A stretch of 64,000 nt of DNA. It comes from Chalara sp. BL73. Lineage: Eukaryota; Ascomycota; Leotiomycetes; Helotiales. The number at the start of each line of letters is the position of its first letter. Positions within the stretch are counted from its first letter, which is position 1. Location of the stretch: NCBI GenBank assembly GCA_918026815.1, contig CAKJVC010000190.1, positions 44,572-108,571 of the forward strand. Reading direction: 5' to 3'. The notes under the pieces are model-generated. The model made no database searches. It was not told where the DNA came from and saw only the letters and a program-made list of their open reading frames with translations. The position numbers and the translations under genes were made by a program. Shown here one piece after another: positions 1 to 10,971 of the stretch.

Positions 1-645
1 AAGCAAACAATTGTGTCTGTAGAGGGCCCGTACGGGAAAGCCTCCACTTACGAAACTTCATTACCAGGATATCTCATTGGCCACACGGATCGTGTTCTCC
101 TGGTTGCAGGTGGTGTTGGAGCAACTTTTGTATTCTCTGTAGCACATGGCCTACTGGAGAGGATACAAGAGAAACAAATCAAAAGTCTTCGGAAGCTTTT
201 GACAGTGGTCTGGGTAGTGCACAACGAAGATGATATAGCATGGGCAGATTCAATACTGCAAAGAGGCAACAAAGACTCTGATACGGCGGTTTTAGCCGAT
301 GTGACTACATTATACTTCAGTCAACCGTCTTGGAACGATGTAAACCCCGATGCAGAGCCTGAACTATTCGACCTTGTCGAAGATCCAAATGAAGATCAGC
401 CACTAAGGCCTCTCGTAAAGAGCGAATCAGGCCCAGACCGTACCGGTGTAGAGAAACCTCAATTTGGCCGACCGCCCTTTAAAGAAATCGTCGAAGACTT
501 CTTGGGAGATATGGCTGCTGAGAAAACTGCTGCTGTAGCAGTGTGTGGTCCCCTATCTTTACGCAATGATCTGAGGCGAGCTGTGAGTTGTCATGTACAG
601 AAAGGTGCCAAGGTATGGTGGCATGAGGAGAAATTTGGACAATAA
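1..645 (+). CDS. Ferric reductase-type NAD(P)H-binding C-terminus (partial, 5' end outside window)
   Basis: The reading frame is open from the left edge and stops at 645, so only about the last 214 residues are present. It begins with a VEGPYG segment, the usual junction of the FAD-binding and NAD-binding parts of ferric reductases. VAGGVGATFVFSVAHGL follows and is the NAD(P)H-binding glycine motif. The protein ends in WWHEEKFGQ, close to the conserved C-terminal W-x-H-E-E-x-F of this family. Full-length members are plasma-membrane flavocytochromes with a heme-binding six-TM domain; that part lies upstream and cannot be seen. The likely role is metal (Fe/Cu) reduction for uptake, or a NOX-like activity. 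The family assignment is firm; the substrate is unknown. Confidence 0.85.
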   Translation, partial: KQTIVSVEGPYGKASTYETSLPGYLIGHTDRVLLVAGGVGATFVFSVAHGLLERIQEKQIKSLRKLLTVVWVVHNEDDIAWADSILQRGNKDSDTAVLADVTTLYFSQPSWNDVNPDAEPELFDLVEDPNEDQPLRPLVKSESGPDRTGVEKPQFGRPPFKEIVEDFLGDMAAEKTAAVAVCGPLSLRNDLRRAVSCHVQKGAKVWWHEEKFGQ

Positions 646-1003
646 GTTTCAATCATTAGTGGTGACTTCATGGAGGAGTTGTAATAAATTATTCGCGGCA
701 ATAAGCGTAATAGAGACTTGTAAAAAGGAGTTAAGTTACCAATTCACGTTTAAACAGAAAAGTATAGAGGTATTGATCTATGTAGGATGAATAGTGAACT
801 ACTCAATTTCAGACCCAGCAAGTGAGTTAGCAAATACGCCTAGTAAAACCTACCACAATTGCGAATAGATTCTATCTGTTCATAAATCATCTGTAGTACC
901 CAACACACCTGTCACTTTAGGCATTCTGTTTGTCCATATATCTATTGTGCACCTTCCCTATGCAACTAGGACTATGGCTTACCAACAACCGGTACAGATG
1001 CAA
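646..1003. other. Intergenic, convergent 3' ends
   Basis: AT-rich gap of about 360 bases between the stop of the ferric reductase (+) and the stop of the MFS gene (-). It must hold both 3' UTRs. I see no further gene or repeat in it. Confidence 0.5.
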
Positions 1004-2740
1004 TTATAGATTAAGGCCGCTGGGGACGTTTGCTAGAGACATGCCGTCGGTGGTCTCGTTGTCCCATTCTCTTCCTTCTCTATCGTCACTCGTATGAACT
1101 TGCGAGGCTTTTGCCAACCCAAATCCCGCTGCATCATCCAATGCCTTTCGCATGATAATATCGACTTCCATTAACGAAAGAACCAATCCGACAAGTGAAA
1201 GAGCGAAAAGGCTCTGGAAGACAATTCTCAAGCTTTCGCTATAGAGTAAAGATACTTGTATCTTAGTAGCTATGGACAGGCTGTTCATAAACTCAGCGGT
1301 GGCTTTTGGATAAGCCCCACCATTTGTAAGGAGTCTTATGATAGCAGAGTCCTTGACCTTCCACAAATCCCGGTCGACCTTGTAGTTGAACAACATAGTT
1401 GTTCCAAATACTCCCCATACAAATCCCAAGCTTCGAATAAATGAAAATGTTGCCGTGACAGCTGCTGAGTCTGAGTCTGGAAGAGGTGCTTGCGCAGCAG
1501 GCAGAAGCGAAGGCACGGCAAATCCTATTCCAAATGAAGCTATGCAAAGTAATGGCATCCAAACATAAGTAGGAGTCCTTTCATTTAATTCCATACATCC
1601 AGCCATAGCAATGCTCAGGCACCCCATAGATGCGATGTGTGAGAATCTGTAGCGGCCTGTCTTCGAGATGATAGCACCCGTCACTGCTGCAACAGGGAGA
1701 AATGTCAGAAACAAGGGCACCAGATCAGCTCCTGATTGCTCGGGTGAATGTCCAAGGAGTGCCTCTAGAAACACTGCAAAGAAGTATGGAAGTGCAATCT
1801 GAACTGCCGCAAGTAAAAAATTGATAGCGAATGCTATTGAGGTTGCCACATTAAATAATCGTTTAGGCATCAGGGGCTTTCGGCACCAACGCGAGTTTTG
1901 CTGAGCAGCAAAGAGAACTAATCCTACACATCCGGTAAATAGAGGTACTAGTCTCACTTTTGATGATGAAAGTCCAATGAGAACCCCAACTGTTGAAAGG
2001 GTAATGAGTGCCACCCCGACATACTCAATCTTAGCTAAATTTTTTCGCCAGTCAGGATCCCTTCGATGCTGCATCGTCAAGCAGAATTGGAGCATGATTA
2101 GTGCTACCAATCCGACAGGAATATTAAGGTAGTATATCCAGCGCCAGCTGGCGTGATCTGTAATGAAGCCGCCGATGAATGGACCAATAACAAGGCCAAG
2201 GGCGGATATACCCATTATAGCACCAAAAAAGCTCGATCTCTCGTTGAGAGGCACGACATCGCTCACAATGAGCTCAGCCAAAACAAGCATGATACCGCCT
2301 CCAGCTCCTTGTACAGCCCGCCCGGCGACGAGCATGTTAGCCGAGGCCGCTGCCCCACAAAGAACACTCCCAACCATGTATACGATCAAACCACCCATAA
2401 GCACTGGCTTTCGCCCAAAAATGTCGGAGAACTGGCCTACCGGGGGTTGAACAGCCGTCGACATGAGATTATATGCATTAAGTACCCAATCGAATGACCT
2501 AGTGAATTGAAGGTCTGCCATTATGCTTGGCAGCGCTGTGGCAGCAACGTTCGTTTCAGTCGCAACAATCAAAGTACTCAATTGCAGGGCTACCATGATT
2601 GCCCAGAACTGTCTTCCGCGTTTTGCCGGAGGAGTAGCTTCCGCTGTTTCAAGGCTTTTGGCTCTTGCTTCGCGCTCGTCGACACTACTACCATCTTGGA
2701 GCAAACCGACCGACTCCAAGTCGACTTTTTCCAAGTCCAT
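1004..2740 (-). CDS. MFS multidrug exporter, DHA2 (14-TM) type
   Basis: Single-exon gene of 578 residues starting at the ATG at 2740. A polar N-terminus of about 45 residues precedes the first membrane segment. GQFSDIFGRKP is the MFS motif A loop between TM2 and TM3. GRAVQGAGGG and the motif-C-like LGLVIGPFIGGFITD in TM5 mark a drug:H+ antiporter. The length and number of hydrophobic stretches fit the 14-TM DHA2 class. Many fungal metabolite clusters carry such a pump for product export or self-protection. Here it faces away from the tyrosinase-like gene, so the two may share the roughly 730-bp region between them. The substrate cannot be deduced. Confidence 0.9.
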   Translation of the reverse strand: MDLEKVDLESVGLLQDGSSVDEREARAKSLETAEATPPAKRGRQFWAIMVALQLSTLIVATETNVAATALPSIMADLQFTRSFDWVLNAYNLMSTAVQPPVGQFSDIFGRKPVLMGGLIVYMVGSVLCGAAASANMLVAGRAVQGAGGGIMLVLAELIVSDVVPLNERSSFFGAIMGISALGLVIGPFIGGFITDHASWRWIYYLNIPVGLVALIMLQFCLTMQHRRDPDWRKNLAKIEYVGVALITLSTVGVLIGLSSSKVRLVPLFTGCVGLVLFAAQQNSRWCRKPLMPKRLFNVATSIAFAINFLLAAVQIALPYFFAVFLEALLGHSPEQSGADLVPLFLTFLPVAAVTGAIISKTGRYRFSHIASMGCLSIAMAGCMELNERTPTYVWMPLLCIASFGIGFAVPSLLPAAQAPLPDSDSAAVTATFSFIRSLGFVWGVFGTTMLFNYKVDRDLWKVKDSAIIRLLTNGGAYPKATAEFMNSLSIATKIQVSLLYSESLRIVFQSLFALSLVGLVLSLMEVDIIMRKALDDAAGFGLAKASQVHTSDDREGREWDNETTDGMSLANVPSGLNL

Positions 2741-3467
2741 CTCTTCCGAGGGTAAGCCCTAGGAATTTCTGTTCGGCGGGAACACGAAGAAGCCACCAAA
2801 GATCGAGCCTTCAGCGTTGCCTCACCGCGACTTGTATGTGTAACTAGTCGACTTTGGAAGACTGAGATAGTGCAATAGCAAGAGAACACTAGCAGTAGAC
2901 ACAACGGTTTGATGGGCGTATAATGTGTCGTTTCTCTTTTGCAAGATGAAGTTATAGATTAATTAGACAGAAACGCCAAGAGTCCTTTTTTTTTTAAAAG
3001 GGTCTGGATATATTAGCACAGTCAAGATGATTGTGGGAAGATATAGGTTAAATGTTACCCTTTCGAACAACAAAGGGCTGGAGTGTAGTCTGCCTTTCTT
3101 CACAAACGGATATCCTTTCTGCTCTTTGATAAGAGTTCTCTCTGTATGTTACTATGTCATTTTTGTCCAATGGCTGGCATGTTTTCATAAGCTTGTTAGT
3201 CCCACCCCCTCTTGGCCACGGGAACAAAAACACTCGGCAACCTACCCATTGGTCAGCCAGACAACACGGTAACCGACATTCGCCGGAGATTTTCCAGGAA
3301 ATGCCTGAAAATATTAACTGCCGAACCATGACAAAAACAAAGATCAGAAACAGACTACGAATGAAGCCCATTATACATTATCAGGTTGAAAACATTACTT
3401 TTACTAGTACATAGCTGCTTACTTCCGAGACAGAACTTATCACAAGCATAAGAAAATTCAATCCATT
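2741..3467. promoter_or_regulatory. Divergent promoter region (MFS / tyrosinase-like)
   Basis: About 730 bases separate the start codons of two divergently transcribed genes, so both promoters must lie here. A run of nine T followed by AAAA occurs near 2986. No operator could be identified by eye. Confidence 0.4.
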
Positions 3468-4912
3468 ATGTCGGTGTCAGAGCAACCATATACTCCAGTT
3501 GCTTTTAATAGTGAGAAGGATGACCCGGAAGATCTTCCATTCAACCACCAAGACTACTATGCCGTTAAGAAGCGATCAAGATCTTATCGCATAGCTCTGT
3601 TTTTACTCAGGCTCTTCTGTTTACTATTGGTTGCTGGATTCGTCTTCAAGTTTTGGGATCTCTTTTTGAATATACAGACATCATTGGATCACCTGGAGGC
3701 TGCTATAGTCACTCAGCCAGCAGAGATAAGTTCTCCGAGTTCAGGCCATGGTTTTATAGGACATCCAGTCAAACAATGCGTGAATCCACAGAAGCGGCCA
3801 GCTTGGCATGAGCTGAGTGTATCTGAAAAGATGGAGTATATTCGAGCTGTTAATTGCTTGCCAACAAAACCCTCTTACATCCATCCAAACTCAACGGTAT
3901 ATGATGACTTCACGTGGTTGCATATTGTGGATGGGGATCAGAGTAAGTCATTGTCAGACTTTTCAACCTATACGAATAATTAATCAACTATTACAGTACA
4001 CTTTGCAGCTGCAAACCTTCCATGGCACAGATGGCATCTTCACTTGTACGAAGCTGCGTTGCAAAGGGAATGTGGATTTAAAGGAGTCCTGCCGTAAGTG
4101 ATTGATTTTCACATTCCAAGTGAATTCTACTGCTGATGTGAGGGGATAGATACTGGGATTGGGAATTAGACAACGAAGGAACCAAGGAATCTGATTTTTT
4201 CAATCCAGTTCATGGATTTGGGGGCAATAGCTTAAATACAGACATGTATGAATTCAATGAGCAGAACATCCCCCTATTTGATGACAAGCACTGTATCAAG
4301 GATGGTCCATTCGCTTGGCTCCAGCCACAGTGGACCGGCGCCATAGAAGAAGGCCCTACCTTTTGGCCGCACTGTCTAACGAGAAGATACTCGGAACAAT
4401 TCATTAAGCCAGTTAAGGATCATGTATTCTTCGGCTTTAAATTTTCCTTGACCCATACGGTTACGGAGATTGAACTCGATTATTCAAAAGAGGGTATTAC
4501 CAAGCTTCTGGCACTCACCGACTACGAAGAATTCAACTTGAAAGTCGAGGATTTGCATACATGGCTTGCACAAGCGCTCATGGGAGAGTATCTCACACTA
4601 CAAGCATCAAATGGTTAGAAATAAACCTTTGCAAACTCCTATATGACGTGTCTTACTCAAGCTAACTAACGAATAGATCCTACTTTTTTCCCTCATCTTG
4701 CTAAAATTGATCAAATTTGGTGGAGATGGCAGCAACTTGAGAACCAGAAGAATCTCTGGTCTTATAATGGTCAGGCCAGACGCTCAACTCCAAACAAAGC
4801 CAGCCTTGATGACATCATGATTTTCCATACTTATCCAGGCATGCAGAGAGATGTTATTCGAGCACGCGATGTTATGAGCACAAAGACTGATCTACTGTGC
4901 TACACATATTAA
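3468..4912 (+). CDS. Membrane-anchored tyrosinase-domain protein with degenerate CuB site
   Basis: Four exons close in frame: 3468-3942, 3997-4093, 4150-4613 and 4677-4912, giving 423 residues. Residues 42-60 form a single N-terminal membrane anchor after a short cytosolic tail. The tyrosinase domain follows. CuA-type histidines are at about 152, 160 and 169 (PWHRWHLHLYE), then PYWDWELDN at 191-199. The CuB signature reads DPTFFPHLAKID, so the expected copper-ligand His is Leu353. The first His of the usual HxxxH pair is Val323; only His327 (LHTW) remains. The fold is clear, but normal binuclear-copper catalysis is doubtful. Tyrosinase-like proteins are common tailoring enzymes in fungal clusters; a peptide (RiPP) precursor was sought nearby and not found. 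Confidence 0.8.
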
Positions 4913-5530
4913 CCAGTCAGTTTTGGTCGAAACCATATGTTGGGGGGAGGGGGGAGGTGCAATGTGGGTTTCCTTGGTTTGCTTTTGACACTTATCAAGA
5001 AGACACTTTTCGTCAGAGCCGTAGTTCTATGGAGACAATTAAGGTTTCTTTGGTTAGCAGTAAACCTTGAGTTTACGACAGGAAATTGTATTGCTAAGGA
5101 AAAAGGACTGTCACTCTCTTATATCTTGTATGAGTCTGCAATGATTACTGTACGCCAGATATATAATTCCAAACTTTAGACACCTTGGTATTGAATTGCT
5201 ACTTCGTGTAAGTTGGACCCATATGAGGTAATAAGTAATTTATAAGGTAAAAAACCACCTACCAAGGCAAGCTCTCCGGGTTCATCCACCATGGGGCAAT
5301 TGCATACAAAGTTCCTGAGATTTGGACTTTGGAACATGCAGTTGCCAGTAGAAAATCATATATTGACACAAATAAAAATAAGGGCTAAGTGATCCTTTGT
5401 ATCATTGCTAGATGTCAGAGATTCGAAAGCTCACTTAAAACACATGTAACAGGAGTAACTCAAGCTACTCATAATAGATCTTTGACTGTATTGGTTAGGC
5501 AAGAGAGTTCCTTTCTTAATGTGCACATAT
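4913..5530. other. Intergenic, convergent 3' ends
   Basis: About 620 bases between the tyrosinase-like gene (+) and the sugar transporter (-). Only short, unconvincing reading frames occur. I see no repeat. Confidence 0.4.
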
Positions 5531-7466
5531 CTACCTATCTTTGATATAGTATAACATCAGCGCTGCAACGAAAGATGCAATGCCGCACATCGCTAAAACC
5601 CAAGAAGTTCCAATAACGGCATTCATTGCGCCGGCTTGTCTTACAAAGAAAAATATGACACTGCTTGTCAACAGCCCAAGGATCTGTGGCGCAGCGATGT
5701 AAATGTTGTTTATGCCGAGCATTGTCCCAACACTAGTTCCTGCGTCGGTTTGTCTATTGGCACTATGTTTTATAGGGTTATCCCCAATTCGCAGAATCTC
5801 AATGTTGACTAAGGCCATCGGAGCCCAGGTGATTACCCCCCAGCTGATACCCATAAAACTAACAATGATAACTTTGCCAATAGGGAAAGGAGTCAAAATT
5901 ATCCCAAACGAGCACACAGTGTAAAATAATTGGGCCCAAATCCAAATAAGTCGTAATGTGAGCCACGGAAATTTCACTCTGTGGTACCATGGTAAGCTAC
6001 TTGGGACGGGTTGATGCAGAGGTTTTCCTTCTGTTGAGAAATGATTGAATAATAGCGGCACAATACCACTTGTCAGAAAGCCGGCGGCGGATAGACCTAG
6101 TAGTGCTAATGCACCAGCACGATTGGCTCTTTCTCTCATTTCAAGTTGCTCGGCTTGTTTCGTGTCGGGATTCTGACGTAACATTTCTACGTAATCTAAC
6201 GAATATTAACAGAAATGGACGCACCGTCCAATCAAGTAACTTACAAAACTCACTAACGTGACTATAAAGATCTATCAGAATAACACGTATACTATTTAAA
6301 TTCATCTCAAATGAGAACTTACCCGGTAGCGTAAACCATAAATGGAAACCAGGCAAACCAGCATATAAATTGGACGGCAAATATGCTCCTCAAGTATTTA
6401 GACAAAGATCGAAATGCCAGTGTAGCTTGTTCAACTAAGCTCTGGTTTCTGCCTCCATAAATATTCTCACTATCTGGACGCCGTTCGGAGATGCTAGCGC
6501 AGGTGATGATCAAGGTTACAAACAATGTCCAAGAGGCGATAATTGTCAAAGCTTTCAACTGGGTGGTACCAAGAAATGGGAACGTCTTTGGAAGGTCAAC
6601 ATATGCAAATCCGTACAAGAAGCAACTTGATATGCCTCCGATTCGACCACCCCAGGCAGTTGCTTGTGCCTGCTGCTCTGATGGACAGTTGTCGACTGAA
6701 AGTGCTCGAATTCCATTCTGCAGTGGTTGGGCTGCGACATTTATACCAACGAGAAACACTATCGCAATCCACTGGGATGGACAAGATGAGCTGGTACAAG
6801 AGCCTGCTGGTTCAGCATTCAGTAAAATTGCGATATCTTTGCTTCGGGCAAAGCCCAAACACGATACCATAATGCCAATCCCACCACCAACTATAAAAGG
6901 TCTGCGTTTTCCAAAACGAGAGTTGCATCTATCGCTCCAAGCCCCGAAGCATGGTTGCACCAAAGATCCACAGAGTGGGGGTACTAGCCATAGCAAGCCC
7001 GTGATGTTTGGGCTAATACCAAGAAACATCAAGTATTGCTACCAAGTGAGTCAGTTCACGCCCGTTTATGCCACGCAGATAAGTCACCCACTGTGGACTC
7101 AGCGAATTGTATAGAGAAGGAAAACTGCAATCTGAATGAAGATTAGCCGAGATATTGTACGAGATGGAAGACCAATTACCCAGTGACACTGATACTCAAT
7201 GCAATCAAATAAAGTACACTTCGCTGCACTCTGTGTTCCTTTGAAATTGGTGAGTCAATGTCCGAGATTTCAAAACTCTCGGATAGTGTTTCGGACGGAG
7301 ACTCCAAATTCAAAAGGAACGGCTTTGATTCATCTTGGCTTATGTCCACTCTTGAAGCAGTTATCTTGGGTATACTCATACGTCCTGAAGAATGCTTCCA
7401 GAACGCCAAAGTCCCAAGACTAGGTTTTGAGGACTGTGAAGTTGAAAGTATGAAGTTGTTTGACAT
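5531..7466 (-). CDS. Sucrose/maltose-type H+ symporter (GPH/SUT family)
   Basis: Five exons close in frame: 7466-7180, 7131-7092, 7038-6323, 6261-6254 (an 8-nt micro-exon) and 6186-5531, giving 568 residues. GLQFSFSIQFAEST marks TM1 of sucrose-type carriers. LWLVPPLCGSLVQP followed by SDRCNSRFGKRRPF is the family signature between TM2 and TM3. About twelve hydrophobic segments are present. The family includes plant sucrose carriers and the yeast maltose/sucrose carrier Sut1, which import alpha-glucosides with protons at the plasma membrane. There is no obvious functional tie to its neighbours; it may be primary metabolism at the cluster edge. The micro-exon is inferred because it restores both the frame and the splice sites. 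Confidence 0.82.
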
Positions 7467-7930
7467 TTCTGAAGTAACCTAAATCGTTCAGAATGGAGTT
7501 GATAAGTTATCTGCTTCTAGTCTCTCTTTCTCACAGGTATTGGCGGGGTTACAGAGAATATTTTTGGGATTAGAAGGCTAAGTGGAACTTTTCAAAGTCT
7601 GCCAAATCAAATAAGCAAGGAGTTAGTCAGGTCAACTAAATGAGTTACATCCAATGCCGAAACGTTTTGTAAGCGGCATATGCAAACCATCTTTTCCGGG
7701 CTTTCTACGTCTTGCCAGTCAGTCTTACACTGACAGAGGCGGTTTGATTGCAACGGTAAGCCTAGAGCTCGGCATTTCAAAACCGAAAAAGGCCGTAATG
7801 CATATCTCCGTTGCCAGCATAACGCCAGTCTTTCCCAGGATTGTCCCGGTTATTGCTTATCTTTCATGCTTATCTTTCATGCTTAACGAATAGCAAAAGT
7901 CACAGGGTTCTCCATCGGTGACATTTCATT
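7467..7930. promoter_or_regulatory. Upstream region of transporter and of the regulator remnant
   Basis: About 460 bases between two divergent starts; presumed promoter. An eleven-base tandem duplication (ctttcatgctt) lies near 7860-7883. Nothing else was recognised. Confidence 0.3.
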
Positions 7931-8851
7931 ATGGAGCTTCGCCATACTACTGTCGGCCGTGTCGTCCTGAAGCTTCACTCCGGGCACTTTACCAAGTTTG
8001 TCGGTTACCGTGATTTTTCTATGGGGCCTCGCATTTTGTTTGAAGACTTCCTCTTAACGTTTAACGCGGGCCTGGGTTGGATATCATTTGTTAAACAAGT
8101 TAGCAGCACTCTTCTTCATCCCGTTAGGTGCAATTTTTGTTACCGACAAATATCAAGCACTCTCCTGTTTCGGCTATTTGCGGGCATGGACGGCCATAGA
8201 CCATGCGGATGCTTAGCAGGGGTAGTTAGTATCATGGCACCAATGCAACACGAATCAGTTGTCACATTTGAGAATGTACTCAAAGTCGCTCAAGGCGTTA
8301 TGCAGCAATGGGAAACTACGATACACGACTGCACATGGTGTCTTTCAGACCCGGAAACAACTGCGACACTTACCGTCACGGCTGTGCGGCTCTTCACACT
8401 GTTCAGAGCTTCATGTATGGCATATTCAACTGACGAGGGCGATTTCAACCTTGACAATCCAGCTGCCGAAAATCTGACGATGGCGCTGTCAAAATCCAAG
8501 TCGGACCTACAGCAAACCAACCAAATGTCCATCATAGCAGGTTCTACACGGCCGGTAGTGTGCCAACAAAGTCAGATGACTTTCGGACAGCTCAACCTCG
8601 ACACAAATGAGTCGAGACTTCTGGCAGAGCAACTACTTGTGGAGGGACTCTCGAGGCTAAATGGCTTATTGGAGGACTTGAAAGAGCTGGCTGAAGACCA
8701 ATGGAGCGGAAATGGATGGAATCAGCTCTCCAAAGGCCAACTGGCAATTGATGCCTTGATTAATCGCACAATGGACAGCTCTATGGCACTTATAGGCCGT
8801 ATGACGTCATCGGGACGGAGATCCAGAGTCTCAAGTATATATTTTGTCTAA
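7931..8851 (+). CDS. Truncated fungal transcription-factor-like protein (AflR-type C-terminal region only)
   Basis: One uninterrupted frame of up to 306 residues; the ATG at 8234 (MAPMQHES) is the more natural start and gives 205 residues. The part from about 8240 has the make-up of the C-terminal regulatory region of AflR-like Zn2Cys6 activators. It contains a Q-W-x-x-x-x-x-D-C-x-W-C segment followed by a long helix, and later a MTFGQLNLDTNESRLLAEQ block with a hydrophobic helix. No Zn2Cys6 cluster (CX2CX6C) is found upstream in any frame back to 7467. It is therefore either a remnant of a pathway activator or a protein that lost DNA binding. The family call is by resemblance only. Confidence 0.45.
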   Translation: MELRHTTVGRVVLKLHSGHFTKFVGYRDFSMGPRILFEDFLLTFNAGLGWISFVKQVSSTLLHPVRCNFCYRQISSTLLFRLFAGMDGHRPCGCLAGVVSIMAPMQHESVVTFENVLKVAQGVMQQWETTIHDCTWCLSDPETTATLTVTAVRLFTLFRASCMAYSTDEGDFNLDNPAAENLTMALSKSKSDLQQTNQMSIIAGSTRPVVCQQSQMTFGQLNLDTNESRLLAEQLLVEGLSRLNGLLEDLKELAEDQWSGNGWNQLSKGQLAIDALINRTMDSSMALIGRMTSSGRRSRVSSIYFV

Positions 8852-8939
8852 AGCAAATAAGACACTTACCACGATTGGTCTGTTCACTTCCAGTTAGACT
8901 GCGGACTGGGTTGGGTTGTGTAACAGCCAAGGACAGTTA

Positions 8940-9160
8940 GGGACGATTACAGGCTGTAAGCGACCTACCAGGGTAACTAAGGCTAGCCGCGGCCAGCCAG
9001 AAGCTTACAGCCACTATAAAAGTGTATAATCTAAACTATTATGAGCTTCAACTAATCATAACAATTAAAGTCGATTACAGGCAACTTTCAGCTACAAATT
9101 TGCAACTACAAACTTACAACCACTACAAAACATATAATTTAAACTATTATAATGTAAGAT
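8940..9160. repeat. Diverged duplicated AT-rich unit
   Basis: A block of about 45 bases around 9003-9047 (CTTACAGCCACTATAAAAGT start) recurs at about 9111-9154 (CTTACAACCACTACAAAACA start). Both copies continue into a T(A/C)TAAACTATTAT core. The differences are largely transitions, as RIP would leave. A related string occurs at about 19655-19695. It is probably debris of a transposable element; the ends could not be fixed. Confidence 0.4.
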
Positions 9161-9337
9161 GCTAAAATAATATGACACAAATCAACTACAATTTGATACA
9201 AAACTAATTTCTATTTTTTCTACAACGTCCCGAGCCCTTTGTTTATACTTTTTGTACCCTTGGCGATCTCTCTATACATCGGATGCCAGGGGACTTGCGT
9301 AATTCAATACAGAGATACGCATGGCTAGGATCTACTT

Positions 9338-9796
9338 TCAATCGGAGAAACGGCGTACTCTATGGCGATGGTTGTGACAAGCGTCCCACCAGCCCAAACA
9401 ACAATGCTCTTTCCAAAGCTCCAATGACCGCTCGTGGCTCTCATTCCTAGTTCCCACGTTTCCGGTACGGGTCCTCTCATACCAATTGTACCACCTGTTA
9501 TCTCCCCATTCATGTAGCCTTAAGGCTTCCTCAAACATTCTCTGAAAATTCTTATTAGTCCTAGACGATTTCCAAGGCGCTCCGAGCTCCCAGACATCTT
9601 CAGCGATGCAAACTCTAATATTGATCATCCTTTCACCCTTTTTCTGCATTCCAACCATCTGCATCAGCCATGCAAAATCCGGTATCTCATCGGATCTCCT
9701 TTTCGCAGGGAGAAAACTTGATTCTGCGGCGGTATGAACGTTGATGTTGATGGTTTGGAGGTCAGCCACTTGAGCATACTTCAGAATCTCCGGCAT
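9338..9796 (-). CDS. Hypothetical protein, tryptophan-rich
   Basis: One open frame of 152 residues from an ATG at 9796. I do not recognise a family. The C-terminal half is rich in W, R, H and E and is hydrophilic; there is no signal peptide or membrane segment. The neighbouring region on both sides is non-coding or repetitive, so this may be a gene fragment or a chance frame. Both splice-site searches and homologs would be needed to call it real. Confidence 0.25.
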   Translation of the reverse strand: MPEILKYAQVADLQTININVHTAAESSFLPAKRRSDEIPDFAWLMQMVGMQKKGERMINIRVCIAEDVWELGAPWKSSRTNKNFQRMFEEALRLHEWGDNRWYNWYERTRTGNVGTRNESHERSLELWKEHCCLGWWDACHNHRHRVRRFSD

Positions 9797-10971
9797 CGTG
9801 GGTCATAGATCGGGGAGTTCCTCCTCGAAGGAATGGTCACCACAGGGTTTTGCCTAGAGAAAAGCCGTGCCGTGATGTCTTCATCAAAAATACACACTCA
9901 AGTGCTGTGTACTTTTCCGTAGCTAGTGCCAGGTATCTATCCTTTGAATGCTTTCACGCGTTTTCTGACCCCCTCCCCAAATCCCGGAAGTCCCTCACTT
10001 CGCAGGTATCCTGGCAACACACTCGTACCAGGCCTGAAATGAGCATGCAAGAATCAAGGTAATAGTGCTTGTGACGCTCCAATATACCACGGCCGTGATC
10101 TTTTTCTCATGGCCATTTTAGATTCAAACTGTAGAATTGTGATGCGAACATCTGAAGGCATAAGAGTTGGAGACTCAGAGTATCCGACTCGACTGTCGTG
10201 GACAGCATGAGAACACAATTGTGTGCCAAACCTCGTAATCTTAGTTGAATTTATCTACTGTGCTCTTGAGCCATATTAATTCGGCAAAGTGCCAAATAAA
10301 GCGATTGAAATAACAAGGATTTGCAGAAGTTCCTTCAACTCCAAAAATTTGGTACGACTGTCTTCACAGAGATGAGATCCACAAAAAAAAAAACAAATCA
10401 CCATCTCGTCTATCACTTCCTACCTCATCTGACATCGGGTCATTCACCTGCGATTACGAGCTCTTCACTACTTCAACTCTTTTCTCTCATTTTGGGTGTT
10501 CTCCTACCCAAGGTTGCTTTCAGCCGCTCGCATACCCGATCTAAACAGTCATACCCCTTTCCTCAAAATGTCAAACGTCCAGGTTTCTACGCATTCTTAC
10601 CACGTTATAGGTCGGTGAGCATAGTCAAGCAAAATGAGCGCCCCCTCGAACATCAATGCCTATGCAAGATATTTCATCGCTGGTGGAGTCTTCGTCTTTG
10701 CCCCTTTTTCGTGTACGAAGTTTCATCAGTGGAGAAGAGACTGAAGCGTGACTAAAACCGGACCCTAGGACCGATACTGGCAGCGCTAGAAGATATATAC
10801 AAAAGAGTAGAACGGATTGCGAAGATATCGAAGAAGAGAGGATACGAAGAGTTTTAAGCATGGCATGTCATCTACATGACGACTTTGTTGTTCTAAACCG
10901 CACTTTCTGCGGCAGCAAGCTTCGAGGTCTCTTCTTCCCTACAAGTTCGCCCTAGACGAGCTCTCGAAAGA
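9797..10971. other. Gene-poor stretch with one short candidate ORF
   Basis: About 1.2 kb. The only item of note is a 36-codon ORF at 10634-10744 (+). It begins MSAPSNINAYARYF and has one hydrophobic stretch (FIAGGVFVFAPF), so it would be a tiny membrane protein if translated. Another overlapping frame is open but looks random. Evidence for any gene is weak. Confidence 0.2.

Noticed and set aside
2153..2497. Plus-strand frames opposite the MFS gene
   Set aside because: Shadows of the minus-strand MFS coding sequence.
10321..10755. 144-codon open frame (+)
   Set aside because: Low-complexity, no start in a good context, overlaps another frame; no evidence of a gene.
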